This document shows positions 1 through 7,305 of a stretch of 64,000 nucleotides of DNA, piece by piece (position 1 is the first letter of the stretch; each line of letters starts with the position of its first letter). Location: NCBI RefSeq assembly GCF_003345295.1, contig NZ_CP031055.1, forward strand, positions 3,348,001-3,412,000. The letters are read 5' to 3'. The notes under the pieces were generated by a model. The model was not told the DNA's origin. It ran no database searches and was given only the letters and a program-made list of their open reading frames with translations. The translations under genes were made by a program, and so were the position numbers. The stretch comes from Vibrio splendidus. GTDB taxonomy: Bacteria > Pseudomonadota > Gammaproteobacteria > Enterobacterales > Vibrionaceae.

Positions 1-1
1 C

Positions 2-316
2 TTATTCCTAGTGTCTCTATTCCTATACCCAATCTTCTCTATCTTCTCAGCGGCAATGGTCGCGCCTGCGATGGTAGTGGTAGGCATCTACATGGTGGGT
101 CGCCTTGGTCAGATTAACTGGGAAAAGAAAGAGTCACGCATTGCGGCTTTCTTCACCATCATGTTTACAGTGCTAAGCTTCTCACCAGCAAACGGCATGG
201 CGATGGGCTTCATCAGCTACGCATTTACTATGGTTGTGGCAGGTAAGCGCAAAGAAGTACACCCACTTATCTACGGCCTGTGTGTGGTGTTCTTAACTTA
301 CCTGATTCTTCTATAA
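2..316 (+). CDS. C-terminal end of NCS2-family purine permease (partial)
   Basis: The reading frame is already open at the window edge, so only the last 104 codons are present and the start lies outside. The protein is hydrophobic, with about three membrane segments, and ends in a short loop (GKRKEVHPLIYG) and a final helix. Position of the SPANGMAMGFISYA stretch and the HPL tail resemble the C-terminus of AzgA-type guanine/hypoxanthine/adenine permeases, which are inner-membrane proton symporters. Substrate cannot be told from the tail. The family call is by recollection of the pattern. The last 21 codons recur at 2881-2946 with only synonymous changes. Confidence 0.6.
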   Translation, partial: LFLVSLFLYPIFSIFSAAMVAPAMVVVGIYMVGRLGQINWEKKESRIAAFFTIMFTVLSFSPANGMAMGFISYAFTMVVAGKRKEVHPLIYGLCVVFLTYLILL

Positions 317-420
317 GGTTAATTCGCCACTACCAATTAGCCACTAAAAAGTCGCTAAGTAAAAGACAAACAGATGGCTCTGCAGTGAATGTGGGGCCAT
401 TTTTGTATCTGTTGTATCTG
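251..420 (+). repeat. Left copy of duplicated permease 3' end and terminator
   Basis: This stretch holds the last 21 codons of the permease, its stop, a spacer and a terminator hairpin. It matches 2881-3030 at most positions. Inside the coding part every difference (gta/gtg, cac/cat, ctt/ctg, cta/ctt) is synonymous. The left copy carries an extra short duplication (gccactaccaatta) in the spacer and an expanded 9-bp array after the hairpin. Confidence 0.85.
374..404 (+). terminator. Rho-independent terminator of the permease gene
   Basis: ATGGCTC pairs with GGGCCAT (one G-U pair) across a 13-nt loop and is followed by a T run. It lies 57 bp after the permease stop. The same hairpin is repeated at 2990-3020. 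Confidence 0.65.
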
Positions 421-464
421 TTGTATCTGTTGTATCTGTTGTATCTGTTGTATCTGTTGTATCT
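403..464 (+). repeat. Tandem 9-bp repeat (TTGTATCTG), about 7 copies
   Basis: Six perfect and one partial copy of TTGTATCTG follow the terminator hairpin. The other copy of this locus (3017-3033) has a single related unit (TTTATCTGTTG), so the array expanded only here. Its length is a multiple of three and it translates as Leu-Leu-Tyr repeats, but no gene is supported. Confidence 0.95.
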
Positions 465-472
465 TAAATTTA

Positions 473-530
473 TGCTCGTTCTTGCTGAACGTTGAGTTCA
501 ACTTACCGCCATTCTGCTGATGTTCATCTA
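473..530 (+). pseudogene. Fragment of a second psiE gene
   Basis: About 58 bp align to 3289-3346 inside the intact psiE gene (shared core includes GCTGAACG, then CATTCTGCTGATGTT and ATCTA). The fragment lacks the start of the gene and has no downstream homology. With the duplicated permease tail it marks an old junction. Confidence 0.75.
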
Positions 531-585
531 AAAAGGGCGACGGTGGTCGCCTCTTTACGTTTACTAGCCAACGAAGTGTTCGTTA

Positions 586-1164
586 TTAGAATTTGTACGT
601 TGCGCCAGCGTAGAAGCTACCAAGTTGGACGGTCACATCATTGTATAACCAGTGGCCAGTATCAACGCTGAAGGTATCAACTTCGTAAGCCACACGGAAG
701 TTTAGGTTCTCAAGGCTTGCTGGTGTGTATTCTACACCTGCGCCCAGACGCAATGCTGTTTCATCTTTGCTACCATAGTCATCAATATCAAATGAAAGCT
801 GCGTTAGACCTATGGTACCAAATGGACGCCAACCGCTATCAAAGGTATAGCCAAGGTTTGCAGCAATAGATATGCCTGCTGTCTCGATAGCATAACCTGA
901 CAAGCCTGGTGCTGTTATATTACTGTATTTGGTGAATTGTGTTTCAACGCCAACAATGCGGTTAAATTGATAGCCACCAATCAACTTAACCGTTGAGTAT
1001 TTTGTTTCTAGTGTAGAAAACGCGGCATCGTCATCGTAAGTTGTGGTACCAAAACCACCACCTAGGTAAAAGCCAGATACGTCTTTCTCAACTGCTTGCT
1101 CTTGGGCACTGGCAAAGGCAGAAAATGCTGCCAGAAGGATCACTGCTTTTTTCATTAAATTCAT
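586..1164 (-). CDS. Small outer-membrane beta-barrel protein
   Basis: A 192-residue protein with a clear Sec signal peptide (MNLMKKAVILLAAFSAFASA, cleavage near residue 20). It then shows alternating hydrophobic/polar strands rich in Gly, Tyr and Phe and ends in the C-terminal Phe (YKF) used for barrel insertion. It resembles OmpA/OmpX-type eight-stranded barrels, where such proteins serve as pores, adhesins or stabilisers. There is no peptidoglycan-binding domain. It is divergent from the ToxR-like gene at 1465, a layout suggesting control by that regulator, since Vibrio ToxR proteins regulate porins (inference). Alternative start: Met4 at 1155. Confidence 0.85.
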   Translation of the reverse strand: MNLMKKAVILLAAFSAFASAQEQAVEKDVSGFYLGGGFGTTTYDDDAAFSTLETKYSTVKLIGGYQFNRIVGVETQFTKYSNITAPGLSGYAIETAGISIAANLGYTFDSGWRPFGTIGLTQLSFDIDDYGSKDETALRLGAGVEYTPASLENLNFRVAYEVDTFSVDTGHWLYNDVTVQLGSFYAGATYKF

Positions 1165-1464
1165 CTCATCGGGGATAAAAAGTGGTGTGCATTATGTGTT
1201 CAATGGCAATATAAAACTAAAGATGGAATTCATATAAACTTCATGAGTTGTCGGTTTATTGATGATTTTCCTTTTATATGTTTTTATCTTTATTGCATAA
1301 TTCATTGATATAGTTGATGTTGTATTTTTTCTGTAGGAACTTTTGCTTTAGGTAGATGGATTGTACTCAATGCTTACGCAGTTGACTTGGTAATGGTAGG
1401 ATCCAGTTCTTCACGCGTGTGTTTTTTTGGTTACGTGAGCCCTAATTTCGGTAATAGTGAGTGT
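1165..1464. promoter_or_regulatory. Divergent promoter region between OMP and ToxR-like genes
   Basis: This 300-bp AT-rich gap separates two outward-facing transcription units. It holds several A/T tracts (for example around 1255-1330), which ToxR-type winged helices favour. I could not fix a -10/-35 or an exact operator. Confidence 0.4.
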
Positions 1465-2289
1465 ATGCATAGAGTCTGTTTTTCCAATTTGATTCTCGAT
1501 CCAACGACTCTAACTTTATCGAATGCCGATGGTGAATGTATTCAATTACGCCCGCTTCCATATGCAGTGTTGAGCTTGTTACTTGAAAACCAGGGTGCTC
1601 ACGTTACTCGTGAACGACTATTTGAAACGTGTTGGGGGGGCGCATTAGTCACTGACCAAGCGATAACTAATGTCATTTCAGGTTTAAGGAAAAACTTCGA
1701 GCAGTTGGGCGCGCGCGATGTCACCTTGAAAACAGTCAGCAAAATTGGCTACGTTCTGAACATTCACAGTGGCAAAGAGCCGATTAAGAAAATAGGAAAC
1801 CGAGCAATTCGGGTTAGCCAAGAGCAAGAAATCGTTTTAGAAGAGGTGAGCCTTAAGCCTGCCCCTACCTTGAAAATGAACATGTATTCTTGGCATGGGT
1901 TTGTAACGGTATTGCTGCTAGCCTGTTTGGTGTTCGTTTTTTTTACTAAGCCTTTTATCCGAAAGCCACAGTTTCTCCAGCCTAGTGAGTATCAACATTT
2001 TCAGATTGGCGTGACCGATTTTTATCTTTATGACAGTGCTTATTTAATAAGTGACGGTCGACTGCTCGCATATGAATTAGCGACTCAATCGTTTCCAACC
2101 TGTCATGCGGATATGTATCTGCGAATCGCAGAGTCTGCTTATGACGACGACGTTTATATGATTAAAACTTTTGCTTTTGCGAAACACGGCAGTAAGAACG
2201 CAAGCTACGTGAATCATTCGGTGAGTATTGATGATTTATCAGAGACGGTGGTGAAAGCAATTAGGAGGGCTCGATCAATATGCGGATAA
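1465..2289 (+). CDS. ToxR-like transmembrane transcription regulator
   Basis: From the chosen start the protein has 274 residues. Residues about 5-100 form an OmpR/ToxR-type winged helix (ending RKNFEQLG, then TVSKIGYVLN). A linker is followed by one membrane helix near residues 147-166 (GFVTVLLLACLVFVFF) and a periplasmic domain of about 110 residues with two Cys. This is the ToxR/TcpP/VtrA plan: a membrane-bound activator that senses periplasmic signals. The frame is open upstream to 1387, but the wing homology starts at MHRVCF, so ATG 1465 is preferred. It overlaps the ToxS-like gene by 10 bp. The target is unknown; the divergent OMP is a natural candidate. Confidence 0.8.
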   Translation: MHRVCFSNLILDPTTLTLSNADGECIQLRPLPYAVLSLLLENQGAHVTRERLFETCWGGALVTDQAITNVISGLRKNFEQLGARDVTLKTVSKIGYVLNIHSGKEPIKKIGNRAIRVSQEQEIVLEEVSLKPAPTLKMNMYSWHGFVTVLLLACLVFVFFTKPFIRKPQFLQPSEYQHFQIGVTDFYLYDSAYLISDGRLLAYELATQSFPTCHADMYLRIAESAYDDDVYMIKTFAFAKHGSKNASYVNHSVSIDDLSETVVKAIRRARSICG

Positions 2290-2774
2290 AATCGGTCGTC
2301 GTTTTCAATATTGCGCTTGCTACCTGTGTCATCGGTGTGGCGTTGTATCAGTGGAAGTTTGAGCAACAACAGTTAGCGGGTAGTCGTTGGGCATGTGTTC
2401 AGCTTGATGAGGGGTTTGTTTCGCAAGGGTATCGTCACTATCAAGAGATCGCTGATCGCTCTATTTTAGAGTTTACCTCAAATGACAGTTTGCTGATTTT
2501 TCAGAAAGGTTATGTTCAGACACTTGTAGGAGAAACCAAGCCCTACGAAGTCTATTATGAAGCAAACTACATTGCTGAGAATGGTCTCCTATCGGTTGCC
2601 TATCAACATATCGACTGGAATCTAAAGCCAACTGGCAATGAGATCTTTGTTCGTGATATGGACGCTCTGATAAGAGCTAAAATTGAACTGATGTATAAAG
2701 TGAAAGGTGACCAGTTGTTTTTGTTCAGTAAAGGGCATGCAGAAGAGAGGAATCATATCTGCTATTCCAAATGA
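2280..2774 (+). CDS. ToxS-like membrane-anchored periplasmic partner
   Basis: A 164-residue protein with an N-terminal membrane anchor (residues 5-23) followed by a periplasmic domain that opens with LAGSRWACVQ, like the L-x-x-x-W segment of ToxS. It is translationally coupled to the ToxR-like gene (10-bp overlap), as in toxRS and vtrAC. In those pairs the partner stabilises the regulator's periplasmic domain and can bind bile acids or fatty acids. Sequence similarity to ToxS itself is weak by eye, so the call rests on topology and operon order. VtrC-like is an equally good description. Confidence 0.65.
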   Translation: MRIKSVVVFNIALATCVIGVALYQWKFEQQQLAGSRWACVQLDEGFVSQGYRHYQEIADRSILEFTSNDSLLIFQKGYVQTLVGETKPYEVYYEANYIAENGLLSVAYQHIDWNLKPTGNEIFVRDMDALIRAKIELMYKVKGDQLFLFSKGHAEERNHICYSK

Positions 2775-2880
2775 CGATTTTGAACCATAGTAACTCCGAT
2801 ATCAGCGTGTACTATTATGACACTTTCAAACCTAGGCACTTAATTTAATTGAGTTTATTTTTATTGGTTTTGGTTTGTAT

Positions 2881-3030
2881 AAAGAAGTGCATCCACTTAT
2901 CTACGGCCTGTGTGTGGTGTTCTTAACTTACCTGATTCTGCTTTAAGGCTAATTAGCCACTAAAAAGCCGCTAAGTAAAAGACAAGCATATGGCTCTGCA
3001 GTAAATGTGGGGCCATTGTTTTATCTGTTG
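2881..3030 (+). repeat. Right copy of permease 3' end and terminator
   Basis: The copy begins inside the permease reading frame (KEVHPLIYGLCVVFLTYLILL, stop at 2944-2946) with no upstream gene. It continues through the spacer to the hairpin at 2990-3020. It precedes the intact psiE gene, as the left copy precedes the psiE fragment. The rest of 2775-3167 shows no gene. Confidence 0.85.
2990..3020 (+). terminator. Copied terminator hairpin
   Basis: ATGGCTC and GGGCCAT arms with a TTGTTTT tail, equivalent to the hairpin at 374-404. With no permease upstream it could now only end transcripts from the ToxR/ToxS-like operon. Confidence 0.55.
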
Positions 3031-3167
3031 TTTCTTACCTTTGCTTCTTCCTGGTGGTTACCGATGAATTGATGGCGTTATCCCCAAGTCGATGCTTTGA
3101 CAGTACGCGACTTATATTGATGCATGCTATTGTAGAGACTGGATTAATTATTTTTTGAAGAGTGACT

Positions 3168-3593
3168 ATGCCTTCTAACTTGCCTAAATCTTTTAGTAAG
3201 CCGTTTTTAAAAGTATTCCACATTATGGAAGCGGTATTGCTGGTGGCGATCACACTGGCGACCTTGTTTGCGATGGTCGAAGAGTTCATGCATGTCTTCG
3301 CTGAACGCCGAGTGCAATTGACCGACATTCTGCTGATGTTTATCTATTTAGAAGTGTTGGCGATGGTTCAGCAGTTTGTGATGAACGGTAAGATCCCAGT
3401 GCGATACCCCATCTACATCGCGATGATGGCAATTGCTCGTTATATCACTTTAGGCATGAAAGAACTCGATGCGGTATTGATCGTTTGGTTATCTTTAGCG
3501 GCATTTATCTTGGCCGCAGCAACACTCTTGATTCGTGTTGGGCATCATTATTGGCCATATGTCGATCTAAGAACCAAGCAGCCGGATGAGTAA
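3168..3593 (+). CDS. psiE: PsiE-family membrane protein
   Basis: A 141-residue inner-membrane protein with four predicted helices and the PsiE-type stretch DILLMFIYLEVLAMV followed by RYPIYIAMMAIARYI. E. coli PsiE is induced by phosphate starvation; its biochemical role is unknown. ATG 3168 is chosen because GAAGAG lies 8 bp upstream; GTG 3162 is possible. The gene follows the copied permease tail, as expected of the ancestral neighbourhood, and ends before a strong terminator. Confidence 0.85.
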   Translation: MPSNLPKSFSKPFLKVFHIMEAVLLVAITLATLFAMVEEFMHVFAERRVQLTDILLMFIYLEVLAMVQQFVMNGKIPVRYPIYIAMMAIARYITLGMKELDAVLIVWLSLAAFILAAATLLIRVGHHYWPYVDLRTKQPDE

Positions 3594-3618
3594 ATCAATC
3601 AGGTTATAAGCTAATAAG

Positions 3619-3646
3619 AGCCCAGCCATGTTGCTGGGTTTTTTAT
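3619..3646 (+). terminator. Rho-independent terminator of psiE
   Basis: CCCAGC and GCTGGG form a GC-rich stem with a 6-nt loop, followed by six T. It lies 25 bp after the psiE stop. Confidence 0.9.
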
Positions 3647-3670
3647 TGCCCTCGACGTGTCTAAAGGACA

Positions 3671-3686
3671 TAAAGATGTCTTTTTA
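3671..3686. promoter_or_regulatory. Possible NsrR half-site upstream of aox
   Basis: AAAGATGTCTTTTT resembles one half of the NsrR consensus (AAGATGYATTT). In V. fischeri the aox gene is repressed by NsrR and induced by nitric oxide. Only a half-site is seen, 120 bp before the start codon, so this is a weak proposal. Confidence 0.25.
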
Positions 3687-3805
3687 ATTACGGTAATTGT
3701 GCTGTCAATAAGACTCTAATTGTTGTTTTTACCTTGATGTACAAGGGTTTGTGTCTTGGCATGAATGTTGATTAGTAAGTAATAGACTCATATAAGGAAC
3801 ACGCT

Positions 3806-4438
3806 ATGCATTTTGAAAGCACTCATTATAAACCTGAAATCTTCTCCGAAAAGGTTGCACTTCTTGTTACTCGACTTCTCAAAAAGACACTTAACTTGTT
3901 TTATGGAAAACACTTAGCCAAACGAGCCATGCTGTTAGAAACCATAGCGGCGGTGCCGGGCATGGTGGCGGGAGTGTTCAACCACCTCAAAGCTCTGCGC
4001 CGCATGAAAGACGATGGTGGTTGGATCAAAGAGCTACTGGACGAAGCGGATAATGAACGGATGCATTTGATGATTTTCCTTACCGTTACCAACCCGTCCA
4101 TTATAGAGCGCATTTTAGTGATGCTATTACAGTTCATCTTTCTACTCATCTATGGATTGATTTACTTAGTCTCATCTAAAACGGCACATAGGATTGTTGG
4201 GTATTTTGAAGAGGAAGCTTGTAATAGTTACTCCGAATATATCTCGAAAATTCAAGATGGCACGTTGCCCAATCATCCTGCGCCTGAAATTGCGATTAAA
4301 TATTATCGCTTACCCGAGAATGCTACGTTTTTGGATGTGCTTTTCTGCATAAGGGAAGATGAAGCTAAACATAGAGATAAGAATCACGACATTGCCGATC
4401 TCTATAAAACCCAAGACTTACCCGATCATCAGTGCTAA
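3806..4438 (+). CDS. aox: Alternative (ubiquinol) oxidase
   Basis: A 210-residue di-iron oxidase that passes electrons from ubiquinol to oxygen without pumping protons. All metal-binding motifs are visible: LET (E45), NERMH (E84, H87), FEEEA (around E135-137) and REDEAKH (E186, H189). The hydrophobic stretch at residues 102-122 lies between the motif pairs, as in membrane-bound AOX. Bacterial Aox is common in marine Vibrio and linked to respiration under nitric oxide or cyanide. It is a single gene with AAGGA upstream. A fragment of an oxidoreductase gene follows 16 bp later. Confidence 0.95.
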   Translation: MHFESTHYKPEIFSEKVALLVTRLLKKTLNLFYGKHLAKRAMLLETIAAVPGMVAGVFNHLKALRRMKDDGGWIKELLDEADNERMHLMIFLTVTNPSIIERILVMLLQFIFLLIYGLIYLVSSKTAHRIVGYFEEEACNSYSEYISKIQDGTLPNHPAPEIAIKYYRLPENATFLDVLFCIREDEAKHRDKNHDIADLYKTQDLPDHQC

Positions 4439-4454
4439 TCATCAAAAAGACATA

Positions 4455-4529
4455 ATGATGACAAATAAAGCTCAACAACCAGAAAATAAGGTCGTCTTAA
4501 TTACTGGTTCAAACCTGGGATGGGGTTGA
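4455..4529 (+). pseudogene. 5' stub of a short-chain dehydrogenase gene
   Basis: Starting at ATG 4455, 24 codons read through VVLITGSNLGWG, the Rossmann nucleotide-binding start of short-chain dehydrogenases (normally TGxxxGxG), then hit TGA at 4527. The next 250 bp show no continuation I can trust. The stub sits 16 bp after aox, where a partner reductase could once have been. Confidence 0.55.
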
Positions 4530-4908
4530 GCTTTTCTATGCATACTAGAAATACGGACTTACCTGAGGGGGAGTGCTTAGAGAGTCGTACTATGAGTAAA
4601 TTTCTTAAGATCAAAGCGTTATAAATGAGCTTAATGGCGTAGTAGGGCTGTAATTTAAGCCAACCGAACAAAAAAACATCAATTATTTTCAAATAAAGCT
4701 TTACAACCCGACCCAGATCACCAAGAATGGCCTCGCTCTGTTTTCAGAGTTATTAAATGAAACATCAGTTGTAAAGTAAAACCCTTAGTATTGCTTCATT
4801 GTTATTCTCAGTGTTTCCCTTGGCTTCATAGATACATTAAATAATTCAAGCTTTCAGCGCATCGCACTTTTGGCGATTAATTTTTTATTTTTATATAAGG
4901 GACACATC

Positions 4909-5121
4909 ATGTCTAACAAAACAAACGGCGTAGTAAAATGGTTTAACGAAGAGAAAGGTTTCGGTTTCCTAACTCAAGACAACGGCGGCGCTGACGTATT
5001 CGTTCACTTCCGTGCTATCGCATCTGAAGGTTTCAAGACTCTTAAAGAAGGCCAACAAGTGTCTTTCGAAGTAGAGCAAGGCCAAAAAGGTCTTCAAGCT
5101 GCAAACGTTGTAGCTCTATAA
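4909..5121 (+). CDS. CspA-family cold-shock protein
   Basis: A 70-residue OB-fold nucleic-acid chaperone with both RNA-binding motifs: KGFGFL (RNP1) and DVFVHF (RNP2). It melts RNA secondary structure. ATG 4909 follows AAGG at 4897-4900. The open frame extends upstream but has no Csp homology. More than 100 bp of AT-rich leader fits the long 5' UTR of csp genes. Codon use is strongly biased, as in highly expressed genes. Which paralogue (cspA, C, D or E) cannot be settled. Confidence 0.95.
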   Translation: MSNKTNGVVKWFNEEKGFGFLTQDNGGADVFVHFRAIASEGFKTLKEGQQVSFEVEQGQKGLQAANVVAL

Positions 5122-5131
5122 GATTTTAAGT

Positions 5132-5160
5132 CGGCGCAGGTTGCATTAGCAACTTGCGTC
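5132..5160 (+). terminator. Hairpin after the csp gene
   Basis: GCGCAGGTTGC and GCAACTTGCG(T) arms form a stem around ATTA, 11 bp after the stop. The following T run is weak (ACTTTCTCC). It is probably a terminator or a 3'-stabilising stem. Confidence 0.7.
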
Positions 5161-5348
5161 ACTTTCTCCCTTAAATCTTTCCCCTCTAGTTCCACCTGTA
5201 ATACCCCCTCAAAATATTCTAAAATCCTTTGCTACATCCGCTTCTCTGTTCTATCTATAGCTGTGTCTATCTTTATCTCTTGCTCCAAACAAATCTCCTG
5301 CGTAACAACCTGCTCACTTACTCATCCTGATTGGCATTATTGTATCCA

Positions 5349-5376
5349 TAAAAAAAGCCCCTAAAACTAGGAGCTT
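5349..5376 (-). terminator. Minus-strand terminator, probably the original yicC terminator
   Basis: Read on the minus strand, AAGCTCCT, a short loop and AGGGGCTT are followed by seven T. It lies 80 bp outside the left attachment site. Before island insertion it would have been about 80 bp downstream of the yicC stop. It now follows the diguanylate cyclase gene of the island. Confidence 0.75.
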
Positions 5377-5456
5377 ATCTTGATCTAATCAACACTGTTA
5401 GTTAATCAACACTGATTCAGCTAATGGCTTATTCACAGCGTGTTACTGACAAACTG

Positions 5457-5477
5457 TTATTCAATATTCTGGATCTG
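5457..5477 (+). repeat. Left attachment site of the yicC island
   Basis: This 21-bp sequence matches the 3' end of yicC (25930-25950) at 20 positions; the shared core includes TTCTGGATCTG. The flanks differ. It is the far boundary of the island. Confidence 0.8.
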
Positions 5478-5586
5478 AATGTTGATTTGTTTATTAAAAT
5501 CTACTTATATCAATTCCTTAGTTTTGAAATTTTGGTTTTTATATTTTATAACCACCATTTTAACCCCCGCTTGGTGTTGTTTGTGC

Positions 5587-6252
5587 TTATAATTTTTGAG
5601 CGGGTCGTTTTTTACTATGTTTGTTTTTATACATATCTTTATCTGCTCTCTCTATTAGTTGCTTTACATCTAAATGTTCAGTTTCGCTTGTTTTGTGGTG
5701 CACGTAAGAGCCAAATGAAACAGAAAGGTAGAAATGCTCTCCATCAATACGTATCGGCTCCTGAAGCTTAGTTTTTGTTTGTAAGTAGTTGCACCAACTT
5801 GTGGTCTTTTTTTGATCGTAGTTTGGGAGAATTGCGATGAACTCATCTCCTCCAAACCTAGCTATTGTTTGATTTGGTAGTTGCATTTTTTTCAAGATCT
5901 TACCTAATTTCTCAATCATCCTATCGCCGATAACATGCCCTGCAGAGTCGTTAATTTTTTTCAATTGATCTAAGTCGATAAAGACCAGTGAGAAGGTTTC
6001 AATACCATTATTTTTTATTAGAGACTCTATGTGTGTAATACCTTGATCACGAGAAGATAAACCAGTCAATAAATCAATACTTAAACGCTTCTCTAAAAGT
6101 GAAACTCTATTTGTAAGCCGTTGGTTTTCAAGCTCTAAGGTTGAAACTTTGTTTAATATGTTTTTAAGCGCTTCATCACTATAGAGGGGCGTACTTTTTT
6201 CATCGATAAATGAAATGCTACGGGCATGAATATGGCTTTTACTTTTTGACAT
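5587..6252 (-). CDS. GGDEF-domain diguanylate cyclase
   Basis: A 221-residue soluble protein. Residues about 25-60 form a coiled coil, followed by the GGDEF domain with DLLTGLSSR at the start, the metal-binding DLDQLKKIND segment and an intact RFGGDEF active site. It should make cyclic di-GMP from two GTP. No RxxD inhibitory site precedes the motif and there is no sensor domain, so activity may depend on coiled-coil oligomerisation. It is the outermost cargo gene at the left end. It may alter biofilm or motility of the host (inference). Confidence 0.9.
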   Translation of the reverse strand: MSKSKSHIHARSISFIDEKSTPLYSDEALKNILNKVSTLELENQRLTNRVSLLEKRLSIDLLTGLSSRDQGITHIESLIKNNGIETFSLVFIDLDQLKKINDSAGHVIGDRMIEKLGKILKKMQLPNQTIARFGGDEFIAILPNYDQKKTTSWCNYLQTKTKLQEPIRIDGEHFYLSVSFGSYVHHKTSETEHLDVKQLIERADKDMYKNKHSKKRPAQKL

Positions 6253-6327
6253 ATCGTTACCTTCAATACCTTGATTGATATTAGGTTACTTTTTTGTGCG
6301 GCAACTTGTGTCGTAGTGGACTATCAA

Positions 6328-6480
6328 ATGAAGCTATTGTTAAGACCACCTTTTCAGCGACATAAGTTGTCGCATTCAATCGTAGACTGTGTGATTAGTA
6401 GTGGAGTTTTGTTTCTAATTTTATTAGTTTGTATTGAACTCATTTTATATGAGCTCTCGAAACATAAGCAAAATGAATAA
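6328..6480 (+). CDS. Possible small membrane protein
   Basis: A 50-residue frame with a basic N-terminus (LRPPFQRHK), one membrane helix (VISSGVLFLILLVCIELIL) and a charged tail. It lies divergent from the diguanylate cyclase gene. The ribosome-binding site is poor and I recognise no homologue. The frame is open back to TTG 6271. It may be chance. Confidence 0.3.
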   Translation: MKLLLRPPFQRHKLSHSIVDCVISSGVLFLILLVCIELILYELSKHKQNE

Positions 6481-6687
6481 TTTTTATTAGTCACTTCGTA
6501 GTGCTCTAAGAGAGCGTAACCTCTTAATAAAAAAGACCTTTAAAGAGTCGAACCATTAAGGCTGTTCTGTTGTGAGTATGGTGGGCTCTGAAGCATAGTT
6601 TTTAGAGGCTGTATGTTTTAGTCGTATTGATAGGTTGTTTTACTACAAAATAAACAACGTCGAGTTAACAGTTGGTAAGGAGTAATT

Positions 6688-7017
6688 ATGGGATTTTTCG
6701 ATTCATTGGTTAGTGCAGGAAAATCGGCAGTTAAAGCAGCAGGTGATGCCGCTTTGACTCAAACATTGGAGCAGTGGGAAAAAGTAAACCGAGCACCAAG
6801 TGAGCGAGTCAGGGACTACTATGATAGAAATAATCAGCAAGAAAGAAACTCTCCTTTAAAAAGGGCTCTGGCCATTGCTGCATTACAAGACCGTAATCTG
6901 TTTTTAAAAGATCAAGAAGCGAAGAGATCTCTTCTTCGCTTTAGAGAAAAAATAACTTTGGAAAATAGTGAGAAAGCAAAAAGCTTAATTAGAGCTATCG
7001 ATAATTTAGAAAGATAA
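6688..7017 (+). CDS. Unknown 109-residue protein at the head of the WYL locus
   Basis: It has a good start with AAGGAG 7 bp upstream. The N-terminus (MGFFDSLVSAGKSAVKAAGD) looks like an amphipathic helix, and the rest is charged and helical. I recognise no family. It lies 290 bp before the WYL regulator on the same strand, and might be functionally tied to it, as the regulator's operon also codes for proteins with membrane-active stretches. No catalytic motif is visible. Confidence 0.65.
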   Translation: MGFFDSLVSAGKSAVKAAGDAALTQTLEQWEKVNRAPSERVRDYYDRNNQQERNSPLKRALAIAALQDRNLFLKDQEAKRSLLRFREKITLENSEKAKSLIRAIDNLER

Positions 7018-7305
7018 TATTATTAATTTTCTCTATACCCCTCATGGCTAAAGGTTATGAGGGTGTGACAATGTTCTCTACGCAGTCCCATTAGATGTTT
7101 CATCTAACTCTTCTCTAGCGCCCTAGTTTTGTAGCTGATATCCGCTAATTCACGTCATAGATATACCGCACTAAGTAACGTTATTTTTTGAACTATTTTG
7201 GGGTGATCTTTGTACGACATAACTCGTCGCTAAACCCAAATATAATTTGTGTGCATTGAGTCACATGAATGATTAGTTGCACATGTATAGTATCAGCGTT
7301 CTCAT

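Noticed and set aside
403..464. CRISPR-like repeat
   Set aside because: Units of 9 bp are contiguous with no spacers and there are no cas genes.
280..495. 71-codon frame with a Leu-Leu-Tyr repeat
   Set aside because: It is the 9-bp tandem array read in one frame; no ribosome-binding site, and it overlaps the permease end and its terminator.
4501..4692. 63-codon minus-strand frame after aox
   Set aside because: No start signal or recognisable family; it overlaps the dehydrogenase stub.
5424..5771. 115-codon hydrophobic plus-strand frame across the left att site
   Set aside because: It runs antisense into the GGDEF gene, and the hydrophobic bias comes from the T-rich strand.
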